From Saprospiraceae bacterium (GTDB taxonomy: Bacteria; Bacteroidota; Bacteroidia; Chitinophagales; Saprospiraceae), in NCBI GenBank assembly GCA_016717105.1, contig JADKGF010000018.1, positions 19,943 through 83,942 on the forward strand: DNA of 64,000 nucleotides. Reading direction: 5' to 3'. The translations under genes and the position numbers were made by a program. The first letter of the stretch is position 1. Every line of letters begins with the position of its first letter. This document shows, in pieces, positions 9,998 through 20,401 of this stretch. Under the pieces are notes generated by a model that was given only the letters and a program-made list of their open reading frames with translations, was not told where the DNA came from and searched no databases.

Positions 9998-10074
9998 GAA
10001 TTACAATTTACAAATTTTAGTGATTAATATTTTTTTCTATTGAATAAAAAAATGCGATAATGGCTTTGGATACT

Positions 10075-11781
10075 TTACTCATACTTATACATAATCTTTC
10101 CATCCGAAATAGTATAAAGTACTTTTGTGTTTAAAATTTCATCGTCAGTACATTTGATAAGATCATTGGATAAGATGACCAAATCTGCCAACTTACCTGG
10201 TCGAAGAGAACCTTTCAATTTATCTTCGAAAGCTGCATAAGCATTACCCAATGTGTATGAATAAATTGCTTCTGCTCTGGTCATTGCCTGTTCAGGAAAA
10301 AACGCCTTACCAGAATCAGTTCTTTTGCGCGTAACCGATGCATAAAAACTTTTTAGCGGATCCACATCTTCTACTGGTGCATCCGTACCATTTGCCACCA
10401 ATACACCTTGATCCAGTAATGAACGCCAAGCGTAAGCACCTGTTCTGGCCCTTTGTTCTCCGAGCCTTTTGACGACAAATGGTGCATCTGATGTACAATG
10501 AATACCTTGCATAGAAGCTATGATTTTATTCTTTGCAAATCTGGGTATATCATCAGGATTTAAATGTTGAGCATGTTCTATTCGCCACCTTAGGTCCTTT
10601 TGCTCTTTTTGCTGTGCCATCACGCCTTCGTAAATATCCAAGACTACCCTATTTGCCCTATCACCGATGGCATGAACACAAAATTGCATATCATTTTTCA
10701 TAGCGATATCAGCTATTTTCTTTACTTCATAGATGTCTGTTGTATTTTGACCTTTGAATCCAGGTTTGTCTGAATATGGTTCTATCAGCCAAGCACCAAA
10801 AGCGCCCAATGCACCATCTACTTCCGATTTGATCGCATTGCAGGTGAAGAAATGATTACCACCAACATTAATTTTTTTATAAGTAGCGGCTCTTTCTACC
10901 ATTTTGTCGGCCGATTCTCTCAGCATAGCCCAAAGCCTAACACGCATTTTGCCTTCATTTGCAAGTTTTTCATATTTGTCTAGCTCATCAAATGTGCTGC
11001 CTGCATCTTGAAATGATGTAATCCCTTTTTTGAGACATTCATCTTCAGCTTTCACTATGGCTGAGTACCAAATAGAATCTAAAATTTCTTTGTCTAAAGA
11101 AGCGACATAAGCATCATACTTATCTTGAAACATACGCATCGCTCGTTCTTCAAAGACGCCGATGGCATCACCATTAGAATCACGAAGAATTTCTCCACCA
11201 ACTGGATTGGGTGTCTCTTTTGAAATGCCAACAATATCCATAGCTTTTTTATTGGCAAATAAAGCATGTCCCGATGCATGATAGAGCACGACTGGATTGT
11301 TTGGTGATACTGCACTTAGACTATAGTGGAATGGGTAATTGTACATTTGTTGTTTCGGAATACTCTCCCCTTTCTCCTGATGCCATCCTCTTCCTATAAT
11401 CCAAAACACCTTTAGGCGTTTCTTTAGTTTTGTAGCTACGTTACTTACTACTTCTTCCCAACTTTTAGCTAGTAAAAAATTAAGATTGATCATACTATAA
11501 CCTAAACCTGCATAGTGTCCGTGCCCTTCGATAAAACCTGGCATTACAAAGTGGCCTTGCGCATCAATTACTTTTGTACTATCATTTATTTCTGATTTTA
11601 AATCATTCCAATAACCAATCTTAAATATTTTATTGTTGCTTATAGCAATGGCGTCAGCAGCATAAGTTGTGTCCACTGCATAAATATTTGCGTTTTTAAT
11701 GATTAAATCTATCTCCGAATCTTCTTTACAACTTTCGATTGCAAAGGCTAGCAATATTATTATTAAAATCCTTAAGTACAT
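10075..11781 (-). CDS. YtcJ-like metal-dependent amidohydrolase, lipoprotein
   Basis: The product is 568 residues. An N-terminal signal ends in a lipobox-like ESC at about residue 18, suggesting a membrane-anchored periplasmic enzyme. The amidohydrolase-3 fold shows the metal-binding GFIEGHGHYAGLG, the VHAIGDRAN and RIEHAQHL segments with His ligands, and VANGTDAPVEDVDPL with the catalytic Asp. The C-terminus is the usual GSLRPGKLADLVILSNDL composite-domain strand. Substrate unknown; relatives hydrolyse N-substituted or cyclic amides. It stands alone, with about 80 bp to the M43 gene. Confidence 0.88.
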   Translation of the reverse strand: MYLRILIIILLAFAIESCKEDSEIDLIIKNANIYAVDTTYAADAIAISNNKIFKIGYWNDLKSEINDSTKVIDAQGHFVMPGFIEGHGHYAGLGYSMINLNFLLAKSWEEVVSNVATKLKKRLKVFWIIGRGWHQEKGESIPKQQMYNYPFHYSLSAVSPNNPVVLYHASGHALFANKKAMDIVGISKETPNPVGGEILRDSNGDAIGVFEERAMRMFQDKYDAYVASLDKEILDSIWYSAIVKAEDECLKKGITSFQDAGSTFDELDKYEKLANEGKMRVRLWAMLRESADKMVERAATYKKINVGGNHFFTCNAIKSEVDGALGAFGAWLIEPYSDKPGFKGQNTTDIYEVKKIADIAMKNDMQFCVHAIGDRANRVVLDIYEGVMAQQKEQKDLRWRIEHAQHLNPDDIPRFAKNKIIASMQGIHCTSDAPFVVKRLGEQRARTGAYAWRSLLDQGVLVANGTDAPVEDVDPLKSFYASVTRKRTDSGKAFFPEQAMTRAEAIYSYTLGNAYAAFEDKLKGSLRPGKLADLVILSNDLIKCTDDEILNTKVLYTISDGKIMYKYE

Positions 11782-12047
11782 TATCTAATGGTTTCATGTA
11801 CGAAAGTAGAAAAAGTTTCTGAATAAGTTCATTTATTAAAAAATATTAATAAAATCCCATCAAAATGAAAAATAATTTAAAATCAAAATATAAACACAAT
11901 AATTTAATTTTCAAATACATACATATTGCCATAAAAATTATTTATAGATTTTTTACAAAATAATTAAATAATTCTGAGTACAAAAAGCAAGTACTCGTCT
12001 TTTATAATCGTAAAACATTTTAATTCATACTTTTAAATTTTGTTCAG

Positions 12048-12761
12048 ATGAAAACGAATCTTTTTAAATTTACCATGTTGTTGGTCTTCTCCTTAGGTAT
12101 GTTTTTTACTTCATGTACTGATTCTTCAGAAAGTACTGACGCAGCCACTGCTGAAGACTATTCAGAAGAAGTAGTAACCAGAACACGTGATGCAGCAGCA
12201 CTTGGAAAAGGTGGTTGTTATGAGTTGGTTTTTCCTGTTACTGTGGTTTTTGCAGATAGTACAACAGCAGAAGTTGACTCTTATGAAGCCTTGAAAGCAG
12301 CAATCAAAGCTTGGAGAGAGTATAATCCAGATGTACAAACTAGACCACAATTAGCTTATCCATTAGATGTGATCAATGACGCAGGTGAAGTTATCACAGT
12401 GACAGATGCTACGGTACAAAAAGAGTTGAGAGCCTTATGCGGCAAAAGTATCATAGGTGGCAACCATGGTAATGGACATGGTCAAGGTGGACACGGTGGT
12501 CAAGGTGGGCATGACAATGCTTGTTTTAAAATCAATTTCCCTTTTAGTGTGAGCTTGCCAGATAGTACGATCATCACTTTAAATTCTAAAGAAGATCGCA
12601 AAACTTTGCATGACGCAATAAAAGAATACAGAAAAAATAATCCTGGTGTAAGAGTACATCCTGAATTGGTTTTCCCAATAACCGTTACCATGGAAGATGG
12701 TACAGTTGTTACTGTAAACACTCAAGATGAGTTGAAAGCTTTAAAAGAATCTTGTGATTAA
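12048..12761 (+). CDS. Lipoprotein built of four short repeats with a Gly/His-rich linker
   Basis: I do not recognise a named family. The 237-residue protein has a signal peptide ending in a lipobox (FFTSC, Cys23) and two Cys-bounded modules, Cys57 to Cys131 and Cys159 to Cys236. Each module contains two half-repeats starting with an aromatic-Pro motif: FPVTV, YPLDV, FPFSV and FPITV, each followed by a Gly- or Asp-turn and a D/S-x-x-E/D-L-like helix. A linker of Gly and His (about 137-157, with NGHGQGGHGGQGGHDN) joins the modules and could bind metal. A strong terminator follows 35 bp after the stop, so it is probably monocistronic. The role is unknown; an extracytoplasmic adhesive or metal-related protein is plausible. 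Confidence 0.75.
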   Translation: MKTNLFKFTMLLVFSLGMFFTSCTDSSESTDAATAEDYSEEVVTRTRDAAALGKGGCYELVFPVTVVFADSTTAEVDSYEALKAAIKAWREYNPDVQTRPQLAYPLDVINDAGEVITVTDATVQKELRALCGKSIIGGNHGNGHGQGGHGGQGGHDNACFKINFPFSVSLPDSTIITLNSKEDRKTLHDAIKEYRKNNPGVRVHPELVFPITVTMEDGTVVTVNTQDELKALKESCD

Positions 12762-12796
12762 TTAAAAAAAATGTAATTTTTTTAAAGAGGGTTTTT

Positions 12797-12836
12797 ATGC
12801 CGCATCAGCTTAAGAGTTGATGCGGCATTTCTTTTT
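12797..12836 (+). terminator. Rho-independent terminator after the repeat lipoprotein
   Basis: A perfect 11-bp stem (ATGCCGCATCA at 12797-12807 with TGATGCGGCAT at 12818-12828), a 10-nt loop and the T-rich tail TTCTTTTT follow the lipoprotein stop. Confidence 0.9.
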
Positions 12837-12909
12837 ATAGCATATTAAATTTGAATATTCAAAAAACAAATATGTAGTCCAAATATTGTAAGAAATCTAA
12901 CTCAATTAT

Positions 12910-13962
12910 TTACCGCAAATCACTACAAATCTGCTCCAATATTTCACTACCAGGGCACAATTCTTTTTCAGTCAATGTATTAAGTGGCACATTGGTTGTA
13001 TTAATAAGCTCATTCAACTCTACACTTTCACTGTCAATATACAATAATCCTGTCAAAATTTCATGCCGCTCGTGTGATTTGTGTAAAGCGGTCATGATAG
13101 AGAGCTTATCTTGCGGATCCCATTCAGGAGATAACTTATTCAGTTTTATTAATGATCCATCATGCATTTCTACTACCTTAAGTTTAGTATGATCGTATTC
13201 AGTGAGAATTTCTTCTCTTACTGGGACAAAATCTATACTAGACAAAGCCTCGTTGTGTTCTCTCACATAATCATAAGACTTAGTGGATCCCTGATTGTTA
13301 TTAAATGTCACACATGGAGAAACAACATTAATCAAAGAAAAACCTGAATGAGATAATGCTGCTTTAATCAAAGGTATCAATTGCGCTTTGTCACCACTGA
13401 AACTCTGAGCTACAAAAGTTGCACCTAGTTCTATCGCCATACCACAAAGATCGATCCCTTCAAAGGAATTGACATGTCCTGATTTTGAGATAGAGCCATA
13501 ATCTGCAGTGGCTGAATCTTGACCTTTTGTAAGTCCATAACAGCCGTTATTCATAACGATATAGGTCATATTTACATTTCGTCTGATGACATGTGTGAAT
13601 TGTCCCATCCCGATAGATGCTGTATCTCCATCGCCTGAAACACCTAGATAAATCATAGACCTATTGGCCAGATTGGCTCCAGTGGTCACGGATGGCATCC
13701 GACCATGCACTGAATTAAATCCATGTGAATTGCTAAGGAAATAAGCAGGCGTTTTGGAAGAACAACCGATGCCCGACATCTTAGCTACGCGGTGTGGTTC
13801 GATATTTAGTTCAAAACATGCATCTACAATAGCGGCACTAATAGAGTCATGACCACATCCGGCACAAAGCGTAGATAAAGAGCCTTCATACTCCTTTCTG
13901 GTGTATCCAAGTTTGTTTTCAGGCAGTCTCGGATGGGCAAATTTAGGCTTGATATATGTCAT
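12910..13962 (-). CDS. korB: 2-oxoacid:ferredoxin oxidoreductase, beta subunit
   Basis: This 350-residue TPP-binding subunit has CAGCGHDSISAAI near the N-terminus, GIGCSSKTPAYFL, and the TPP motif GDGDTASIG ending near NNGCYGLTKGQDS, all diagnostic of the beta subunits of 2-oxoglutarate/2-oxoacid:ferredoxin oxidoreductases. With the alpha subunit encoded 5 bp upstream it would convert a 2-oxoacid and CoA to acyl-CoA, CO2 and reduced ferredoxin. The GltD-like reductase at the head of the operon could exchange electrons with NAD(P)H. Substrate (2-oxoglutarate is most likely) is inferred from family similarity. Confidence 0.92.
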   Translation of the reverse strand: MTYIKPKFAHPRLPENKLGYTRKEYEGSLSTLCAGCGHDSISAAIVDACFELNIEPHRVAKMSGIGCSSKTPAYFLSNSHGFNSVHGRMPSVTTGANLANRSMIYLGVSGDGDTASIGMGQFTHVIRRNVNMTYIVMNNGCYGLTKGQDSATADYGSISKSGHVNSFEGIDLCGMAIELGATFVAQSFSGDKAQLIPLIKAALSHSGFSLINVVSPCVTFNNNQGSTKSYDYVREHNEALSSIDFVPVREEILTEYDHTKLKVVEMHDGSLIKLNKLSPEWDPQDKLSIMTALHKSHERHEILTGLLYIDSESVELNELINTTNVPLNTLTEKELCPGSEILEQICSDLR

Positions 13963-13967
13963 GTCGA

Positions 13968-15773
13968 TTAGTTGATTGATTGAAATAGATGTTGATGGAC
14001 ATTTTTGAGTATAAAATCAGCCGTAATCGGCGTTCCATCATAATTCAAGACTTTGATTAATTTTTTAGGATCAATTTCCAATTCATTTATTAGTAATGAC
14101 CGCATTTGAGCGTCTCGATTTTGTTCGACCACAAATACTCGATCATAATTTTCAATAAATTCTTTGACTTCATTACAAAACGGAAATGATTTGATTCTGA
14201 TGGCATCCATTGACGCACCATCATTTTTCAGAATATCCAGTGCTTCTTCAGCTGCATGCATAGAAGTGCCGAAATACAACATTGCTACATCTGATTTCTT
14301 TTCACCTAGATGAACTTCAGGTGCAGGAATCATCTTTTTAGCCGTTTCTAATTTTTTGAGTAGTCGGTCCATGATGCGCACATAGGTAGGCGAATCTTCT
14401 GAATAAGCTGCATTTTCATCATGTGAACTTCCTCTCGTGAAGTAAGAGCCTTTTGTAGGATGTGTACCTGGTAAAGTTCTATAAGGAATTCCATCACCAT
14501 CAACGTCTCTATATCGTCCCCATTGCGGCAAAGCATCCAACTGTTCAGCTGTAAGTACTTTACCACGTTGATATTTCCTCGAATCATCCCACTTGAATGC
14601 AGGTGTCATATGATCATTCATACCCAAATCAAGATCTGACATAACGATCACAGGTGTTTGCAATTTTTCGGCATAATCAAATGCATCGGCCATCATATCA
14701 AAGCACTCAGTTGGTGTAGATGGAATGAGCAAGACATGCTTGGTATCACCATGAGATGCGTACGCTGCTGAAATAAAATCAGACTGTTGGGTCCTAGTAG
14801 GCATACCTGTAGATGGACCAGATCTCTGGACATCAACTAAGACTACTGGTAATTCTGAATAATAGGCCAAACCCAAAAATTCACTCATCAATGACAATCC
14901 TGGACCACTTGTGGCAGTAAAGGATCTGGCTCCATTCCAATTAGCGCCAATCGCCATTCCTATTGCTGCTAATTCATCTTCGGCTTGCACAATGGAAAAG
15001 TTATTTTTACCAGTCAATGGATCTTTACGAAGCTTTTTGGCATAACTTTCGAATGAACTTACCAATGATGTTGATGGTGTGATCGGATACCACGAAACAA
15101 CTGTTGCTCCAGCATAGATAGCACCAAGACCAGCTGCGCTATTGCCATCTATCATGATACTATCACCCACTAAGTCCCTTGCTTCTACATAAAAATCAAG
15201 CGGGAAGGAAAAGTTCTCTTTAATAAAATCACTTCCTAAATGCAACGCCTTGACATTGGGTGCAATGAGTTTTTCCTTACCTTGAAATTGCTCTGCAAAA
15301 AGTCCTTCAATTATATTGGTATCAATATTCAAAAGTCTTGCTACAGCACCAACATACACGATGTTTTTAAACAACTGCTTCTGTCTAGGATCTGTAAACT
15401 CGCGATTGCAAATTTCCATCAAAGGGACACCTATAAAATGGATATCTTCACGCAAAAACTCGTTGTGCAGTGGCTTGGTACTGTCATATAGAAAATAACC
15501 ACCAGAACGTACACTGGCTATATCTTTTTTGAAACTTTGCGGATTGACACTAATCATCAAGTCGATGCCTTCTTTCCTACCTAAGTATCCTTTTTCGCTG
15601 ACACGCACTTCGTACCATGTGGGCAAACCCTGGATATTGGATGGAAATATGTTTTTAGCCGAAACGGGTACACCCATTCTAAAAACAGATTTAGCAAATA
15701 AATAATTGGCACTGGCTGATCCCGTACCATTTACATTGGCAAATCTGACTACAAAATCATTTACTCTACTCAT
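13968..15773 (-). CDS. korA: 2-oxoacid:ferredoxin oxidoreductase, gamma-alpha fused subunit
   Basis: The ATG at 15773 overlaps the stop of the upstream GltD-like gene by 4 bp (ATGA), which decides the start over an ATG three codons earlier; the product is about 601 residues. The N-terminal 190 residues are the gamma domain (RFANVNGTGSASANYLFAKS), followed by the alpha domain with IDGNSAAGLGAIYAGATVVSWYPITPST, and SGPGLSLMSEFLGLAYYSELPVV. The C-terminal FVVEQNRDAQMRSLL is also typical. Gamma-alpha fusion is the usual form in Bacteroidota. It works with KorB encoded 5 bp downstream. Confidence 0.93.
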   Translation of the reverse strand: MSRVNDFVVRFANVNGTGSASANYLFAKSVFRMGVPVSAKNIFPSNIQGLPTWYEVRVSEKGYLGRKEGIDLMISVNPQSFKKDIASVRSGGYFLYDSTKPLHNEFLREDIHFIGVPLMEICNREFTDPRQKQLFKNIVYVGAVARLLNIDTNIIEGLFAEQFQGKEKLIAPNVKALHLGSDFIKENFSFPLDFYVEARDLVGDSIMIDGNSAAGLGAIYAGATVVSWYPITPSTSLVSSFESYAKKLRKDPLTGKNNFSIVQAEDELAAIGMAIGANWNGARSFTATSGPGLSLMSEFLGLAYYSELPVVLVDVQRSGPSTGMPTRTQQSDFISAAYASHGDTKHVLLIPSTPTECFDMMADAFDYAEKLQTPVIVMSDLDLGMNDHMTPAFKWDDSRKYQRGKVLTAEQLDALPQWGRYRDVDGDGIPYRTLPGTHPTKGSYFTRGSSHDENAAYSEDSPTYVRIMDRLLKKLETAKKMIPAPEVHLGEKKSDVAMLYFGTSMHAAEEALDILKNDGASMDAIRIKSFPFCNEVKEFIENYDRVFVVEQNRDAQMRSLLINELEIDPKKLIKVLNYDGTPITADFILKNVHQHLFQSIN

Positions 15774-17469
15774 GCGTAACAAAGATGTCCTGCCTTAGCA
15801 GTATTATAATTAAATTGTTTCATATCCCATGCTGCCGTAGGGCAACGCTCGGCACATAGTCCACAGTGGAGGCATACATCCTCATCCTTGACCATGACTT
15901 TGCCAGTTTTTAATGTATCTGATACCAAAAGTTCTTGTTCCTGATTGATAGCAGGTACCAATAGTTTCATTCTCAATGAATTTTCATCATCTTCGTTGGT
16001 AGTAAAGGTGATACAATTTGTAGGACAAATATCCATGCAAGCATCACATTCTATACATTTATATTCGTCAAATACGGTTTGCACATCACAATTAAGGCAT
16101 CTTTGTGCTTCTTTAAATGCGGTAGCAAGATCAAAACCAAGCTCCACTTCTTTGAGACGATTGCTCAGAGTTTCCTTTTTATCAGCTTGTGGAACTATAA
16201 ATCGGTTATCGGTTGTGACATCATTATCATATGCCCACTCATGAATGCCCATCTTGGTACTAAATAACTTTGTATCTGGTGCAGGTCTATCCGATATATC
16301 TAATCCATTGCAATACAAGTCAATAGAAATAGCTGCCTGATGTCCTTGAGCAACTGCTGTTATTACATTCTTTGGACCCAATGCTGCATCTCCACCAAAA
16401 AATACTTTGGGTGCTGTCGAAGCAAAAGTTTCAGGACTGACCACTGGCATATCCCATTTGTCAAATTCAATCCCTAGATCACGTTCTATCCATTCAAACC
16501 TATTTTCCTGACCTATCGCAATAATGACGTCATCCGCAGGGTAAAATACATCCGGTTCGCCAGTAGGTATTAGTTTCCTCTTACCATCCACATATTCAGC
16601 TTTTACCTTTTCGAAGTACATGCCTGTCAGCTTGCCTTGTTCTGGACCTTTACATCCTCGCCACCGAGTCTTCTGGAAGTACGGCAACAATCCATTGCTG
16701 TATTTCCACCACCTAACACAATAACTCTTTTACCGATATTGTGGGTATGATCAAAAGCAACACTCGCCAACCATTCTATGCCTATATGAATATTGGCTTT
16801 TCCTTCTTCTCTACCTGGTAACACGAGATCTTTCCCTCTCGGTGCACCTGTTCCGATGAATACAGCATCATAATTTCTAGACAAAACATCCTTCAAGCTG
16901 GTAACATATGTATTGAAATGGGTAATAAGTCCCATGTCTAACACATAATTAACTTCTTGATCCAAAACCTCTGCTGGCAACCTAAAAGAAGGTATCTGAC
17001 TGCGCATCATACCTCCAGCCTTATGTTGATTATCATATATATGCAATTCATATCCCAAAGGCGCCAAATCACGTGCCACAGAAAGTGATGCAGGACCAGC
17101 ACCAATTAAAGCTATTTTCTTTCCGTTTTTGACCTTAGGAATATCTGGCAATAAGTGAGTAATATCATCCTTAAAATCAGCAGCCACGCGTTTCAAACGG
17201 CAAATAGCTACAGGCTCTTCCTCTATCCTACCACGGCGACAAGCTGGTTCGCATGGTCGATCACAAGTACGCCCGAGCACACCTGGAAATACATTCGACT
17301 CCCAATTAATCATGTATGCTTCGGTGTATCGTCCGGCAGATATCAACCTAATATATTGTGGTACAGGCGTATGTGCAGGGCATGCATACTGACAATCCAC
17401 CACTTTATGGTAATACTCCGGATTTTTCACATCTGTGGGTTGCATAATATTTATTATATTTGGATGCAC
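15770..17469 (-). CDS. GltD-like FAD/Fe-S oxidoreductase with C-terminal ferredoxin domain (internal deletion and frameshift)
   Basis: The N-terminal part (17469 to about 16650) has the GltD-type Fe-S region (CQYACPAHTPVP, LGRTCDRPCEPACRRG), the FAD-binding ALIGAGPASLSVARDLA, and a second dinucleotide motif, VIVLGGGNTAMDCC. The C-terminal part has the FAD-site segment ADDVIIAIGQENRF and FFGGDAALGP, a lone GltD-like C-x-x-C, then two 4Fe-4S motifs, CIECDACMDICP and CLHCGLCAERCP. The frames meet near 16650: after GGEDVK the sequence jumps to GKLTGMYFEKV. Relatives normally have roughly 30-40 residues in between, so about 100 bases appear missing and the frame is broken. If intact it would pass electrons between NAD(P)H and the ferredoxin used by KorAB, encoded immediately downstream. 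Confidence 0.8.
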
Positions 17470-17610
17470 AAAAAAAGTGCAATCATATTACTAATACTTA
17501 TAATAAGGCAAAAATATAGTTTTTACTGAGATCACAAAATTATTCAACCAACAATTTATTTAAATAAGACGAAGATCATCTTGAAAAGAGAATTTATGGT
17601 AATCAATTTA

Positions 17611-18978
17611 TCAATGCATTATCAATATAGGCCTTCGATTTATGTTATTGTCCTTGGTGATTAGTTCAATAAAATACATGCCTGTTTTAAAATCTTTTAC
17701 AGGAACTAAGACGGTCTGACTTTCTATATTCGGCTGACTATACATTACTTTGCCTGATGCATCTATGATTTTCATACCATAAACCTGATCTGCATCCACA
17801 TTCAAATTTTCATCAGCTGGATTTGGATAAATGTTGATTTCAAAATCTACATTCTCAGTATTGGTAATTCGAATTCTTTCAAAAATGAGAAATCCGTCAT
17901 CACTCAGCATTTGTACAATATCATCATCGCCATCTTTATCAAGATCTTCAATGAAAATATTTCTTGAAATAAAGGAAGAACTTGGCAAATTTTTAATATC
18001 CCAATCTGTTGGAATTGAACCCAAATTCTGCATAATTTGCAATGAAGCAATACTATCAAATCCCAAAACAAATTCCAGACCTGGCTGTCCGTTTAATTCA
18101 CCTGATGTGATAGAATTAACTGGGTATTCAAATGATGTTGATACAATCTCAGTTGTAAATACAGTATCTACGTTGTGGATATATAATAGATTGTTTGATC
18201 CATCAACAGCTGTCGTTAAAATTTCATTTTTACCATCATCATCGAAGTCAACAAGTTCAAAATCAGCAATTGTATCATTCAAAATAGTACGTTGGAAACT
18301 AAAATTATTATTCGAATTTAGAAAATATAGTAAACCTGGTTCGTTATCTCCACCTTTCCTACAAAAAACAAGGTCATTCTTTCCATCTGTGTCCAGATCT
18401 ATGACGGCTATTTTTTGTACGTCCGTATAATTGGCACCAGGTATCTCGTAATTAAAAAATGTGCTATCTGGTCTTTGAAAGAGAATTTTAGTCTTATTAT
18501 ATGCAAGTACAAGATCATAAAGTGTATCTTGATTGATATAATCTACAATAAATTCGGGAACTTTGCTCGTCTGAGTGCCATAGTAAAAGAAATCTTTATC
18601 AGCTCTTTCGAACTGGACATTTTGGCCATTGCTTACATTATCAAATTTCAAAATCCTGCCAGCGACACCTAGCAGCAAATCCAGATCTCCATCTTTGTCC
18701 AAGTCCCACAGTTGAAATTTTTTTCCATAACTCTGATCTTTCAGCAAAAGTTGCTTTTTGAAATCAAACTTTCCTGTACCTTGATTAACATATAGATTTA
18801 CCTCAAATTTATCAGCATAAAAGATGTCAGGAAAACTATCATTATTAATATCTGCGACTAAACTACCAGCATATGTTTCGGAAGGTAATTTGTATTGACT
18901 ATTCACTTCGAAAACTTGGCAATAAAGATAAGAATGAACAGCAAAAACAAAAATTAACAAAGGTAAAACTGGTTTCAT
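17611..18978 (-). CDS. Secreted FG-GAP/VCBS repeat protein with T9SS sorting domain
   Basis: The 455-residue protein has a signal peptide (about 1-21) and then at least five calcium-loop repeats of the D-x-[ND]-x-D-x-x-P/D-[IL] type: DINNDSFPD, DLDKDGDLD, DLDTDGKND, DFDDDGKNE and DLDKDGDDD. Such repeats form a beta-propeller. The last 75 residues, from INIYPNPADENLNVD to NRRPILIMH, are a type A T9SS sorting domain. It is a predicted cell-surface or released protein with unknown ligand. It is not in an obvious operon. Confidence 0.88.
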   Translation of the reverse strand: MKPVLPLLIFVFAVHSYLYCQVFEVNSQYKLPSETYAGSLVADINNDSFPDIFYADKFEVNLYVNQGTGKFDFKKQLLLKDQSYGKKFQLWDLDKDGDLDLLLGVAGRILKFDNVSNGQNVQFERADKDFFYYGTQTSKVPEFIVDYINQDTLYDLVLAYNKTKILFQRPDSTFFNYEIPGANYTDVQKIAVIDLDTDGKNDLVFCRKGGDNEPGLLYFLNSNNNFSFQRTILNDTIADFELVDFDDDGKNEILTTAVDGSNNLLYIHNVDTVFTTEIVSTSFEYPVNSITSGELNGQPGLEFVLGFDSIASLQIMQNLGSIPTDWDIKNLPSSSFISRNIFIEDLDKDGDDDIVQMLSDDGFLIFERIRITNTENVDFEINIYPNPADENLNVDADQVYGMKIIDASGKVMYSQPNIESQTVLVPVKDFKTGMYFIELITKDNNINRRPILIMH

Positions 18979-19137
18979 GATGGGTTTTTAAAGTATTTTT
19001 AAAAGAAAATCCAAATTTAATTATTTTTACTATAATTCCAATTACTTATTCGACATTTCTGATACTTTCTTGTTTTTTTGATTTTCCTGAAAACAAAATA
19101 AAAAATACACTTTGGTAATATTAAAAAAATAAATACA

Positions 19138-20370
19138 TTGCACCATAAAATTCATAGATATATGAAGAAGATTTGTTTATTTGGATGTTTATTTCTGACA
19201 TTGATAGTTATGACAGCCATGGTCAAACCAGAAGCTTGGGGCTTTTATGGTCATCGGTTGATCAATAGAATGGCTGTTTTTACTTTACCACAAGAGTTGA
19301 TTGTTTTTTACAAAAAGAACATTGATTACATGTCTGAACATGCAGTAGATCCTGATAAGCGGAGATATGCCACCAAACATGAAGGCGTGAGACATTATAT
19401 AGATATCGATCATTGGGATAAAATTCCATTTCCGAATGTACCTCGTGATTTTGAAGAAGCCATCATCAAACATTGTAAAATTAAATTTATCAGCGGCACG
19501 GATTCTTTGTATTTTGATAAAGAAATCATTCGAGATTCAGTATTCTTGTCCACAAAAAGCTTTGGTGGTGTGCGATTAGCTATAGACTACCCTACTTTTG
19601 TAAAATATTGGAAAAAGGTCATCAAACCATTATATTATGAAGATGAATGGCGACTCTCAGGCTATGATTTAGATGAACTTTTTGGGACTACATATTTCCA
19701 AACAAACAAGGTGGATGTACTTATCGAAGATCATTTTTCACCTTATGGTATCGTGCCATATCACTTAGAAAGTACGCAAAAAAAACTTACCAAGGCATTC
19801 GAAAATAAGGATTTGACAGCAATATTGAGAATTTCTGCAGAATTTGGACATTATATAAGGGATGCGCATGTGCCTTTACATACTACTTCAAATTATAACG
19901 GCCAACTTACTGATCAGGTTGGTATTCATGCTTTTTGGGAATCGCGAATTCCTGAATTATTTGCCGAAAGAGAGTATGATTTTTTCGTTGGTAAAGCTAC
20001 TTACATAGAAGATCCAAAGACGTTCTTCTGGAATATTATCATCAAAGCTCACACTCATCTAGATAGTGTTTTAGCAATCGAAAAAAGACTCAGTAAAACA
20101 TTTGATTCAGCTTTACAGTATTGCTATGATGAACGTTTGGGCCAAACAATCCGCATCCAATGCCCTGAGTATGCTGATGCCTACACCAAAGCGATGGGAT
20201 CTATGGTTGAAGAGCAAATGAGATTGGCAATAAATGCTGTCGGTTCTTGTATCTACACGGCTTGGGTAGATGCTGGTCAACCTATAATTGGAGAAATCGA
20301 AACACTTACCATCAAGGAAGAGCCTATTGTACCAGACAAAAACATCAAGGCTAGAGCGCATGATAATTAG
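19138..20370 (+). CDS. Zinc-dependent phospholipase C / S1-P1 nuclease-fold secreted protein
   Basis: This is a secreted protein of about 400 residues. The more likely start is the ATG at 19162, which gives a clean signal peptide (MKKICLFGCLFL...); the longer frame adds eight residues. After cleavage the chain begins close to WGFYGHRLINRMA, where Trp and His of the fold lie. Further ligands are in HYIDIDHWD and in the segment EFGHYIRDAHVPLHT...HAFWES, which resembles the zinc-site helix of S1/P1 nucleases and PLCs. Bacteroidota homologues are annotated as zinc-dependent phospholipase C family. True substrate (lipid or nucleic acid) is open. Confidence 0.75.
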   Translation: MHHKIHRYMKKICLFGCLFLTLIVMTAMVKPEAWGFYGHRLINRMAVFTLPQELIVFYKKNIDYMSEHAVDPDKRRYATKHEGVRHYIDIDHWDKIPFPNVPRDFEEAIIKHCKIKFISGTDSLYFDKEIIRDSVFLSTKSFGGVRLAIDYPTFVKYWKKVIKPLYYEDEWRLSGYDLDELFGTTYFQTNKVDVLIEDHFSPYGIVPYHLESTQKKLTKAFENKDLTAILRISAEFGHYIRDAHVPLHTTSNYNGQLTDQVGIHAFWESRIPELFAEREYDFFVGKATYIEDPKTFFWNIIIKAHTHLDSVLAIEKRLSKTFDSALQYCYDERLGQTIRIQCPEYADAYTKAMGSMVEEQMRLAINAVGSCIYTAWVDAGQPIIGEIETLTIKEEPIVPDKNIKARAHDN

Positions 20371-20401
20371 GATGTGATAAGGACGGATTTTATTTTGTAA
20401 A

